Origin: Saprospiraceae bacterium
GTDB taxonomy: Bacteria > Bacteroidota > Bacteroidia > Chitinophagales > Saprospiraceae
Direction: 5' to 3'
DNA length: 64,000 nt
Assembly: GCA_016715965.1 (NCBI GenBank)
Contig: JADJXG010000001.1
Span: forward strand, 1,059,501 to 1,123,500
This document shows positions 35,951-44,269 of the stretch, piece by piece. Made by a program: the position numbers and the translations under genes. How positions within the stretch are numbered: position 1 is the first letter of the stretch; every line of letters starts with the position of its first letter. Under the pieces are notes generated by a model that did no database searches, had not been told where the DNA came from, and saw nothing but the letters and a program-made list of their open reading frames with translations.

Positions 35951-38091
35951 TATCTGTTCATTTTTCTGAAGGTTTGGAAAAAGGTGATCCAATAAAGTTT
36001 GCTCTCTTCAAAACTCAATTCGGTGTTCTCTACCTTTATTTTGAACATACAGATGTCATCGAGTAATTCGGCTGAGTTGAGAGATATCTCAGCCGGCTTT
36101 CCTTTGATGTCATTAAACCATTTCGTAATGGCTTCTATGTTTTCGGCATTCTTAACCATCATCTCCATTCTACCGATGAGGTGGTTTTTGATCTGATGAT
36201 GTTCATGGTGTGCAGTAGCATCTTTAATAGCTTTGGTTTTTACTTTAATAAGCTGGTTTTCTGCATCGTAAGCAGCTTTTATTTCTGCCAATATTTCACT
36301 TTTTGTTACATCGCTTGTATTTGTAGATGATGGTTTGTAATCGGTGATTTCAAATTGTTTACTTTCTTGCGCGCTGAAGTTCTCCCATTTCACTTTTCCA
36401 AATCCCTGTAGATTCCATTCGCCAATTTGGATAGGTGCGTTTATTTGATTTGTTAGACCTGATATTTCCACCACAAAGACACTCCCTTCTTTATAAGCCG
36501 AATATTTACCCGACTTAGATTGCCAAACACTGTTGTATTGCTCTATTGTGGTGAAAGCTACAGCAGAGTCCTTAATAGATATTTTTGCATCAGGCAACTT
36601 TGCACATAGCGCAGCTTCCAATGTTTTTTTGGTAGGAGATGGAAAGCCAAGCTCATTTAACAAAACCAGAGGTGACTGCAGACTGAGGAGATAGGTTTCG
36701 TTAGTGAGTTTTGAGACAAGAGTGGGGTGCTGTTTCGTTTCGTCAGAATAAATTTCCAATTTCACCTCTCCATATTGGGCGGATTTACTTTTCCCTATTT
36801 TTAATGTTGAAGTCTCTACTATCAAATCATATATCTGGTTCAACAATTTGCTATCCGATGAAGTGATTGCACCTTCAAAAACCTGATCTTCATTCAGGGC
36901 TTCATAATAAAAAATGCCACCACCACCTTCTACTCCGGTAGTGCTGCCTTGCTCTACGTTGCGTCCGGCTTTGCGCATTTGGCGGCTGTTGTGAAAGAAA
37001 AATGAAGTGGAAGGTGAGCATTTCTCTAAATTTTGTCTTGCTGTTTCTGCTTCCATAATTCCCCGCCCACCAATAGGTTTGGTAATGTATTTTCCATAAT
37101 CGCTGTTTTCTTTCCAATGAAAAACATTTACTGGACTTTTATCTTTATGAGAGTATCCTTTAAACTCATGAATATGTAATGGAATTGCTTGGGAATTGTT
37201 AAAATGGAGGTTGCCATAAAGAACATCTCCAGATAGGAAGAGATTGAAGAAATTGGGATCTTTATGTGGTTCCGTTCCAGCTAGCAGTTTTTTCTGAATG
37301 TAAGTATTCGCCAATAAGCCCCTCATCCTATTGCCGCTGATATACCGTTCTGTTGATACCGTGTTTTGCTCACCCAATTGCATAGCGAGCACCACGGAGG
37401 ATTGGGTTGTAAGGCGGATGAATAAGGAATTTCTGCCGGTATCAAAAGTTAAATTAGCTCCGGTCTTGTCATCGCTACTTTCAATTTTGGGTTCGGCTTT
37501 TGTTCCAATATTTACTTTAATTTTTCCAAATCCACGATTTCGTCTGGTGCCAGCATAGCGCAAGTTAGTGAGTGCGTATTCAAGCCATGTATGCTCATCT
37601 TTGCTTAGACCTTTATTAAACTCAAGGGTGCCGAAGAAACTGATGCGGGGATTCAGCACCCTGTAATTACGCAGGCTTCGATCTTTTGCTGTGCCTGAAT
37701 GTTGGTCTATGGCTGTTTGTTGAATTTCTGTAGTAAAATACTTCTTGATGTTGGATGGCTGATAGGCATGTTCACTGGCTTTTGCTTTTGTTTGTTCTTT
37801 TAAATTTTTCCAGCCATCCAAATAAAAATTCGGCACTTGAATGCTGCCATCACCTTCATCGCGGTCTTCTTTACCGAAAATAGATTGGATAACACCACCA
37901 ACATTATCGTGCCCCAACATTTCCAGCACTTCTTCCATGCTCTCCTTGAGCAAACCTTTCAACCTTCGCCCAGGGAAATAAGGAAATCCAGTAGAATGAA
38001 AAACCACATCTGCATCTATAAGCGCATCACCCTCGCCAGAACTTGTGAGAAGATAACTTTCAGTCGTAATTTTTAAATGGATCTTAGTCAT
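35950..38091 (-). CDS. csx10: Csx10-like RAMP protein with extra RAMP domain and helical tail (Cas7/Cas5/Cas11-type fusion)
   Basis: 713 residues, much longer than the roughly 400 of ordinary Csx10. Domain 1: ITTESYLLTSSGEGDALIDA, FPYFPGRRLKGLLKESM, and the G-loop RRNRGFGKIKV near 190. Domain 2 from about 220: FIRLTTQSSVVLAMQLGE, RYISGNRMRGLLANTYIQ. A third beta-rich part ends GEWNLQGFGKVKW near 575. The last about 115 residues are helical (EILAEIKAAYDAENQLIKVK...FFQTFRKMNR) and resemble a Cas11 small subunit; no separate cas11 gene exists in the locus. The fused architecture is inferred. Confidence 0.78.
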   Translation of the reverse strand: MTKIHLKITTESYLLTSSGEGDALIDADVVFHSTGFPYFPGRRLKGLLKESMEEVLEMLGHDNVGGVIQSIFGKEDRDEGDGSIQVPNFYLDGWKNLKEQTKAKASEHAYQPSNIKKYFTTEIQQTAIDQHSGTAKDRSLRNYRVLNPRISFFGTLEFNKGLSKDEHTWLEYALTNLRYAGTRRNRGFGKIKVNIGTKAEPKIESSDDKTGANLTFDTGRNSLFIRLTTQSSVVLAMQLGEQNTVSTERYISGNRMRGLLANTYIQKKLLAGTEPHKDPNFFNLFLSGDVLYGNLHFNNSQAIPLHIHEFKGYSHKDKSPVNVFHWKENSDYGKYITKPIGGRGIMEAETARQNLEKCSPSTSFFFHNSRQMRKAGRNVEQGSTTGVEGGGGIFYYEALNEDQVFEGAITSSDSKLLNQIYDLIVETSTLKIGKSKSAQYGEVKLEIYSDETKQHPTLVSKLTNETYLLSLQSPLVLLNELGFPSPTKKTLEAALCAKLPDAKISIKDSAVAFTTIEQYNSVWQSKSGKYSAYKEGSVFVVEISGLTNQINAPIQIGEWNLQGFGKVKWENFSAQESKQFEITDYKPSSTNTSDVTKSEILAEIKAAYDAENQLIKVKTKAIKDATAHHEHHQIKNHLIGRMEMMVKNAENIEAITKWFNDIKGKPAEISLNSAELLDDICMFKIKVENTELSFEESKLYWITFFQTFRKMNR

Positions 38092-39650
38092 AATAATTCT
38101 TTTGGATAAAAGTCCAATAATTCTATAATGTCGTAATAGGGTGTTTTTTTATTGTCCCAAAGTTTTTCATGCACATTGGATCCATCATATTTAGGGAGGT
38201 TTCTTCCACGAGATTTAGACTCCATTACAAAATAATCTATCGAAGCTGTGTCCTTATGCAACACATCCCGCAATAACATCAGTTTACTTCTAGGCCAGGC
38301 TGCATCACCTGAGGTGATTTTTTTCAAATTAACTTTTAGCAATTGTAAGCTTTTTAGGTTTTGATCAATCCTATAAGGTCCAAAGTAGAGATTTCCATTT
38401 GTTGTTTTAAACATTTTAGTTTGAACTTCATCAATTGTTCCAGAAAAACCCCCTGAGGAAATTAGGAAACTAAGCCAGCTTGATTTTTCACTTCTTGACG
38501 AATTTTTAGCCTGGTTAGTAAGCTCTTCACAGAGCTTATAAGCTCGATAGAAAGGATATTTGGTGTGCACAATAGCCACGCCGGCACAAGCTGCAATGGT
38601 TTCACCGCCAACGGGAATGCTTGTTATAAATTCAATCAGTTTTTCAGAAAGATGCACACCCAACCGACCTTCGCAAACAAAAGTAATGTCGTCACCACCT
38701 ACAATGATTGGGCGGATAGGCAAGATTTTTCTCCCAGCCCAGGTTTGTTCTGTTTTATCGGCATTTTCTCCGGGCTTAAATTCTTTTAGTTCGAAGCCAT
38801 TGTCTTTGGTTAGTGTTTTCTTTTCAAATAAGTCAACCACATAGCTGATGAGCTTTTTCATCGATTCGTCAGCCAAATTGGAAACTTCACAAGAAAGTTG
38901 TCGAAATATGGACAAATCTTCACATTCCATAAAACGCTGACCCATCCCATTCCCATCCACATGCACTACTGCAATGTAGCCCTTATCTTCCAGTTGGGCC
39001 AATTGATCCAATTCATCTGTGAAGATGTAATCGTCGTTTAGTTGTTCCTTGTAGGTTTTAGCTAAACTTTCCTGTGCCTTGAGACAAGCATTAAATTTGG
39101 CAGCAGACATTACAGAGATGCCTTTTTGCACTTTGTAGTCGGTTTCCCTAGCTTCGTTACTTAGTGGACAGTCATCTACTATTCCATGTTTAAAAGGCAT
39201 CACATTCACCGAATGTAAACTGCGATTTACAATGATTGATTGCTGCAATTTTTTTCTACTTTCCTGAAACTTATCTGGGACAAACTCATTGGTGATACCG
39301 AAAGCTGTTTTAATTCCAGGATATTGTAATAAAACTTTAAGAGAAAATTTCCTAATGAAATTCTTAGCATCATCTAGGTTGTAAAATAGCAGTAAAGCAT
39401 TTCCTCCACCGATGTAGCCAATTCCTGATTCAAATCCATCTGGCAAAATTTCATCCATATTTTCCTTCCAATGGTCCATAGGTAAATTGCTTGGAAGGCA
39501 AGTTTTCAAAACATCTCCGTAAATTTTATGCTCGATGATATAGGATGCCCCAATATTCTCTTTCAACTTATTACTACCAAATATATAAGGCTGAATTGAA
39601 ACTGTATCAATTAGAACTGCAATAAGTTTGTCAGAATTACTTTCTTTCAT
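38088..39650 (-). CDS. cas10: Cas10, short form with GGDD cyclase motif and no HD domain
   Basis: 520 residues. The first palm domain starts immediately (VLIDTVSIQPYIFGSNKLKE), with GIGYIGGGNALLLFY near 76-90. The second palm domain has YIAVVHVDGNGMG (Asp232) and the cyclase motif VGGDD at 317-321. No N-terminal HD nuclease domain is present, so DNA cleavage by Cas10 is unlikely and cyclic oligoadenylate synthesis is the expected output. First gene of the effector operon; it overlaps csx10 by 4 nt. Confidence 0.93.
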   Translation of the reverse strand: MKESNSDKLIAVLIDTVSIQPYIFGSNKLKENIGASYIIEHKIYGDVLKTCLPSNLPMDHWKENMDEILPDGFESGIGYIGGGNALLLFYNLDDAKNFIRKFSLKVLLQYPGIKTAFGITNEFVPDKFQESRKKLQQSIIVNRSLHSVNVMPFKHGIVDDCPLSNEARETDYKVQKGISVMSAAKFNACLKAQESLAKTYKEQLNDDYIFTDELDQLAQLEDKGYIAVVHVDGNGMGQRFMECEDLSIFRQLSCEVSNLADESMKKLISYVVDLFEKKTLTKDNGFELKEFKPGENADKTEQTWAGRKILPIRPIIVGGDDITFVCEGRLGVHLSEKLIEFITSIPVGGETIAACAGVAIVHTKYPFYRAYKLCEELTNQAKNSSRSEKSSWLSFLISSGGFSGTIDEVQTKMFKTTNGNLYFGPYRIDQNLKSLQLLKVNLKKITSGDAAWPRSKLMLLRDVLHKDTASIDYFVMESKSRGRNLPKYDGSNVHEKLWDNKKTPYYDIIELLDFYPKELL

Positions 39651-39668
39651 AAAATTTTGTTTATGGTC

Positions 39669-39860
39669 TCATATTAAAATATGTCGAATATTTATTATCA
39701 AGTGCTCATCCAACCAGGGAAAAACCTGCGCTCTGTCATAATCTGTTAACTCTACATTGAATTCTTCTCCGCTCTCTGACACCAGGGCCAAAGATATGAG
39801 TGTCGTGCGCTGATGCAGACCTGTAAATTCATTGTCTAAAAACAAGAGACTCGCTTTCAT
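39669..39860 (-). pseudogene. N-terminal fragment of a DEDD-type exonuclease
   Basis: 63 codons. SLLFLDNEFTGLHQRTTLI holds an ExoI-type Asp-x-Glu, followed by SLALVSESGEEFNVELTDYD, as in small 3'-5' exoribonuclease-like proteins of about 170-190 residues. It stops just after FPWLDEHLI, so the ExoII and ExoIII motifs are missing. It lies 18 nt upstream of cas10 on the same strand. DnaQ-like exonucleases trim prespacers in some CRISPR systems, so this may be a lost ancillary gene. Confidence 0.6.
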
Positions 39861-40255
39861 TTTTTTGGGGTTATGAACAAATCGTGGTTTAAAATTAGGT
39901 TTTTTGGTCGATTTTACATCTATTCGATTGAAATATTTGTTTTTGTAATATATAAATATTTGTATCTGTTAAAAATGTTCATAAGGAATGGAGTCGTTGT
40001 GAAAATTAATTCTCAAAAGCCAACACGATCATTAACCTGCAGCCAAAAAATTTAGTTCCATTTTATAAAAATTACTATAAATAAAGATAATTTTTATCAA
40101 ATTTATTTCACTTTGATTTTTCCTCAATGGATTGTATCCTTCTCAAACCTGTCAACGGAATTCATGGAATCGCAGGTCACAACTCAACACTTAAAACTTA
40201 ACACTAAAAACTGATTCCAAAAATTTATCCTATTTTTACCCACAAATCACAGGAA
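39861..40255. other. AT-rich gene-free stretch between divergent cas10 and fadD units
   Basis: Holds AAATATTTG twice (near 39930 and 39954). No perfect TAnnTTTG box was found on the minus strand for the cas operon. The promoters of both flanking units are expected here. Confidence 0.4.
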
Positions 40256-41914
40256 ATGGAACAGAGACCTTGGCTAAAACACTATCCTGCTGGGATCCCA
40301 GCCAACATCGATGCAGAAGCTTATTGCTCACTCATAGAATTTGCAGAAGAGTGTTTTAAAAAGTATAAGAAACTCACCGCCTTTACCCTGATGGGTAAGT
40401 CCATCACATACCACGATTTAGACCAGAGGTCCCTGCATTTTGCGGCTTATCTGCATTCCCGCGGCCTAAAACCCGGAGACAAAATTGCCCTGATGATGCC
40501 CAACCTTCTTCAGTATCCGGTGGCCATCTTTGGAGCGCTCAGGGCGGGTTTGGTGATCGTCAACACCAATCCGCTTTATACCCCTTATGAGATGGAATAT
40601 CAATTTAATGATTCAGGTGCCAAAGCGATTGTGATTGCTGAAAATTTTGCGGCCAATCTGGAGAAAATATTGGCAAAAACCCAGATTAAGATCGTCATCA
40701 CCACCACCATTGGAGAATTTTTGGGGGGAATCAAAGGCTGGGTCGTGGATTTTATGGTGAAAAACATCAAAAAAATGGTGCCGAAATTCAGCATACCCAA
40801 TACGGTCAGTTTTGGGCACGCCATACAGGAGGGTGCGAGGTTTTCTATCAATGAATTTACACCTGCTTTGGACGATGTGATCCTTTTGCAGTACACAGGT
40901 GGCACGACCGGTGTCAGCAAGGGCACCATGCTCACCAACCGCAACATGGTGGCCAATCTTCAGCAAATCCGCGCCATTCTGGGTCCTTATTTGAAAGAAG
41001 CTCAGGAGACCACACTTTCTCCTTTGCCAATGTATCATATTTTCGCTTTTGCTGTTAATGTTCTGGCCATGATGGCGATTGGAGCGAATACGGTTTTGAT
41101 TGTCAATGCCCGCGACATTGGTTCTGTGTCAAAGGCCTTCAAAGACCACAAAATTAGTCTAATGACGGGTGTCAACACCCTTTACAATGCCCTGCTAAAC
41201 TTTCCGGGATTTGACAAACACGATTTTAGTTCGCTGAGGGTAAGCGTGGGCGGTGCCATGGCCATTCAATCTTCTGTGGCGGATCGCTGGAAACAAGTCA
41301 CCGGTTGTTCCCTTTGTGAAGGTTTTGGCATGACTGAGACCTCACCGGTCGTATGTCTTAATCCCCTGGACGGATCTGGCAAAATGGGTACAATTGGAAT
41401 TCCAGTGCCTAGTACGGATGTTCGCATCTTTTCAGAAGATGGTCATGTTTGTGGTCCCAATGAGTCCGGAGAAATACAGGTGAAGGGCCCACAGGTCATG
41501 AAAGGTTATTACAACAAACCGGATGAAACTGAGATGACAATCAAAGATGGATGGCTTTGCACCGGTGATATCGGTATGATGGACGAAGATGGATACTTCA
41601 AAATTGTAGATCGCAAGAAAGACATGATTCTGGTTTCTGGATTTAATGTCTATCCCAATGAAATAGAAGATGTCATCATGCGTCATCCCAAGGTCCTTGA
41701 AGTGGCAGCGGTCGGCAAACCAGACGAAAAATGCGGAGAAATGGTCAAAGTCTTTATTGTTAAGAAAGACCAGAGCCTCAGCTCCTCAGAAATCATCGAC
41801 TATACCAAAGAATATTTGACGAATTACAAGATCCCCAAGGAGGTTGAATTTAGGGATTCACTTCCCAAAACCAATGTGGGTAAGATTTTAAGAAGGGAGC
41901 TCAGAAATGCGTAG
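40256..41914 (+). CDS. fadD: Long-chain fatty acid-CoA ligase
   Basis: 552 residues, full length for FadD. Adenylate-forming motifs: LLQYTGGTTGVSKGTML (A3 P-loop), GFGMTETSPV (A5), LCTGDIG (A7), VDRKKDMILVSGFNVYPNEIE (A8) and the C-terminal NVGKILRREL with the catalytic Lys. Converts long-chain fatty acids to acyl-CoA at the inner membrane. Single gene, divergent from the CRISPR region. Confidence 0.94.
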   Translation: MEQRPWLKHYPAGIPANIDAEAYCSLIEFAEECFKKYKKLTAFTLMGKSITYHDLDQRSLHFAAYLHSRGLKPGDKIALMMPNLLQYPVAIFGALRAGLVIVNTNPLYTPYEMEYQFNDSGAKAIVIAENFAANLEKILAKTQIKIVITTTIGEFLGGIKGWVVDFMVKNIKKMVPKFSIPNTVSFGHAIQEGARFSINEFTPALDDVILLQYTGGTTGVSKGTMLTNRNMVANLQQIRAILGPYLKEAQETTLSPLPMYHIFAFAVNVLAMMAIGANTVLIVNARDIGSVSKAFKDHKISLMTGVNTLYNALLNFPGFDKHDFSSLRVSVGGAMAIQSSVADRWKQVTGCSLCEGFGMTETSPVVCLNPLDGSGKMGTIGIPVPSTDVRIFSEDGHVCGPNESGEIQVKGPQVMKGYYNKPDETEMTIKDGWLCTGDIGMMDEDGYFKIVDRKKDMILVSGFNVYPNEIEDVIMRHPKVLEVAAVGKPDEKCGEMVKVFIVKKDQSLSSSEIIDYTKEYLTNYKIPKEVEFRDSLPKTNVGKILRRELRNA

Positions 41915-42000
41915 GTAATTTAGTTGATCGAATCCTATATTTTCAAACATTGGGTTCAAACCAATTTAGCTATTTGGCATTAATACTCTCTATGAATTCA

Positions 42001-44130
42001 ATGATCAAAAAAGAAATATATTTTTTTAAGTGCTTTTGTATTTTTCTATCGACCCTATTCATATTTTCAAAAAATGTATCCGCATCTTCTTTCACCTCTC
42101 CCAACAAAGTCCTCGAAGTAAAATTTTATTTGGATGAAGAAGGGCATCCATATTATGATTTTAAAGCAGAAGGCTTTGAAATTATCAAAAAAGCAAAGCT
42201 CGGATTTAAATTGTACCGTCGGGCCAGCTTGGATTCCGGATTTTTAATTGACACCGTCTTTTACGATGAAGTCAATCAAAATTGGGCTCCTGTCTGGGGC
42301 GAAGAACGCAATATCAAAGATCATTACAAATCCATGACAGTGGTCTTGCGTAAAAATAATTCAGGATTGAATCGATTATTGCATATCGAATTCAGATTAT
42401 ACAACGAAGGCCTTGGATTCAGATATCTTTTTCCCAAAAATGGCAACCACGGTTTTTTTATCGTCACCGATGAGCTTACGGAATTTAATTTCGAAGAAGA
42501 CCTCGAGTGTTGGTGGATACCCGGAGATTATGATTCCAATGAATACCCTTATACACAATCAAAATTAAGTCAGATCAACGCTCTATCCATCGGAGATCAA
42601 ACAAAATTGGATTTTAGACATTTGATCAACGATAGTTTGATTCAAACACCCACATTGATGCGCAACAGTCATGGTGCATTTATGGCCTTGCATGAAGCGG
42701 CTTTGCGACATTATCCTGCCATGCATTTGCAAATCGATCGAGTTAAGTCAAAAATTCATTCCCGGCTTGTGCCAAACTCACTCGGACATTGCGCTTATTT
42801 GCAGGATGGCGATAAAACACCCTGGAGGGTAATATTGTATGCAAGACAAGCCAAAGAACTTTTAACCAATCGGGTCATATTGAATCTCAATGAACCCTCG
42901 ATCATTCCAAATTCTGATTTTATCAAACCCGGAAAATACATTGGTGTCTGGTGGGAAATGCACATCGGTAAAAGCAGTTGGAATTATTGGAATTCTACTG
43001 ATTTCACTCCAATACCAAACCATGGCGCCAATACAAAAAATGTCTTAAGGCACATTGACTTTGCCGCAAAACATGGATTTCCCTATGTGTTGGTGGAAGG
43101 ATGGAACAGAGGATGGGAAGAATGGTACGGTGTCTGGAAAGAATCCATTTTTAGTTTTACAGAACCTTATCCCGACTTGGATTTAAAACTCCTCAGCGAT
43201 TATGCCAAATCGAAAAATGTCCAACTCATCATGCATCATGAAACTTCCGGAGCAGTGACTGACTATGAAAGAAAATTGGATTCTGCGATTGCTTTGATGA
43301 AACTATTTGGATATCCGGGAATCAAGGGAGGTTATGTTGGTAAAATTATTCCTCGGGGAGAACACCATGATGGCCAATGGATGGTAGAACACTACGAAAG
43401 ATTGGCCCAAAAAATGGCACAAAATAAACTAACTCTCGATCTCCACGAATCTGTCAGACCAACAGGCCTTCACAGAACCTATCCCAATTGGTGGACCAAC
43501 GAAGCTGCAAGGGGAAATGAATTTAATGCCTGGAGCAAGGGTAATCCTCCTGAACACGAAACCATCCTTCCATTTACGAGATTGTTGGGCGGACCAATGG
43601 ATTATACACCGGGTATATTCCAGATTAAAATGAATGTGTATGATTCAGCAAGAAAAGAGCAGGTCCACACCACCATTGCCAAACAATTGGCCTTGTACAT
43701 AACCATGTACAGTCCCCTGCAAATGGCCGCAGACCTCATCGAAAATTATGAAAAACAAACCGATCTCTTCCAATTTATCAAGGATGTTCCCACGGATTGG
43801 GATAGCACCGTAGTCCTGGATGCTTTTCCTGGTGACTTTATCTATATGGCAAGAAAAACCAAAGGATCTGAGCACTGGTTTTTTGGCGCTATCACAGACG
43901 AAAATGAGAAAATTTTAGAGTTTGAACCCTCCTTTCTGATTCCGGATTCAAAATACAACATCACCATTTACAGGGATGGTGATGATGCTCACTGGGAATC
44001 AAATCCTATGAGCTATAAAATAGAAAAGAAAACGATTCGCTCAAAGGAAAAAATTAAAATCAAATTGGCTCCGGGTGGCGGATGCGCCATCCATTTTGCA
44101 CCTGTCGCTCAAAAAAGAAAAGGGAAATAA
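42001..44130 (+). CDS. Glycoside hydrolase family 97 (alpha-glucosidase/alpha-galactosidase type)
   Basis: 709 residues from ATG 42001, which begins a signal sequence (FFKCFCIFLSTLFIFSKNVSA); the frame opens 17 codons earlier at TTG. GH97 landmarks: GVWWEMHIGKSSWNYW, HGFPYVLVEGWNRGWEEW, HHETSGAVTDYE, GIKGGYVGKIIPRGEHHDGQ and LDLHESVRPTGLHRTYPNWW. A C-terminal beta-domain follows. It hydrolyses alpha-linked glucose or galactose in the periplasm. The HHETSG glutamate resembles the inverting SusB-type enzymes, so an alpha-glucosidase is favoured. No Sus transport genes are adjacent. Confidence 0.9.
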   Translation: MIKKEIYFFKCFCIFLSTLFIFSKNVSASSFTSPNKVLEVKFYLDEEGHPYYDFKAEGFEIIKKAKLGFKLYRRASLDSGFLIDTVFYDEVNQNWAPVWGEERNIKDHYKSMTVVLRKNNSGLNRLLHIEFRLYNEGLGFRYLFPKNGNHGFFIVTDELTEFNFEEDLECWWIPGDYDSNEYPYTQSKLSQINALSIGDQTKLDFRHLINDSLIQTPTLMRNSHGAFMALHEAALRHYPAMHLQIDRVKSKIHSRLVPNSLGHCAYLQDGDKTPWRVILYARQAKELLTNRVILNLNEPSIIPNSDFIKPGKYIGVWWEMHIGKSSWNYWNSTDFTPIPNHGANTKNVLRHIDFAAKHGFPYVLVEGWNRGWEEWYGVWKESIFSFTEPYPDLDLKLLSDYAKSKNVQLIMHHETSGAVTDYERKLDSAIALMKLFGYPGIKGGYVGKIIPRGEHHDGQWMVEHYERLAQKMAQNKLTLDLHESVRPTGLHRTYPNWWTNEAARGNEFNAWSKGNPPEHETILPFTRLLGGPMDYTPGIFQIKMNVYDSARKEQVHTTIAKQLALYITMYSPLQMAADLIENYEKQTDLFQFIKDVPTDWDSTVVLDAFPGDFIYMARKTKGSEHWFFGAITDENEKILEFEPSFLIPDSKYNITIYRDGDDAHWESNPMSYKIEKKTIRSKEKIKIKLAPGGGCAIHFAPVAQKRKGK

Positions 44131-44269
44131 AATAAGAAAAATTGTCAAAAAGCCCTTTTGAAAATTCCATGTTGAACTGTCCAAAATTCAAACAAAAAAT
44201 GAATTTTTCATTTAAAAGTTTACAATTTCATTTATCTTAGCGTACCGTTCATTTGAAATTTTAAACCCG

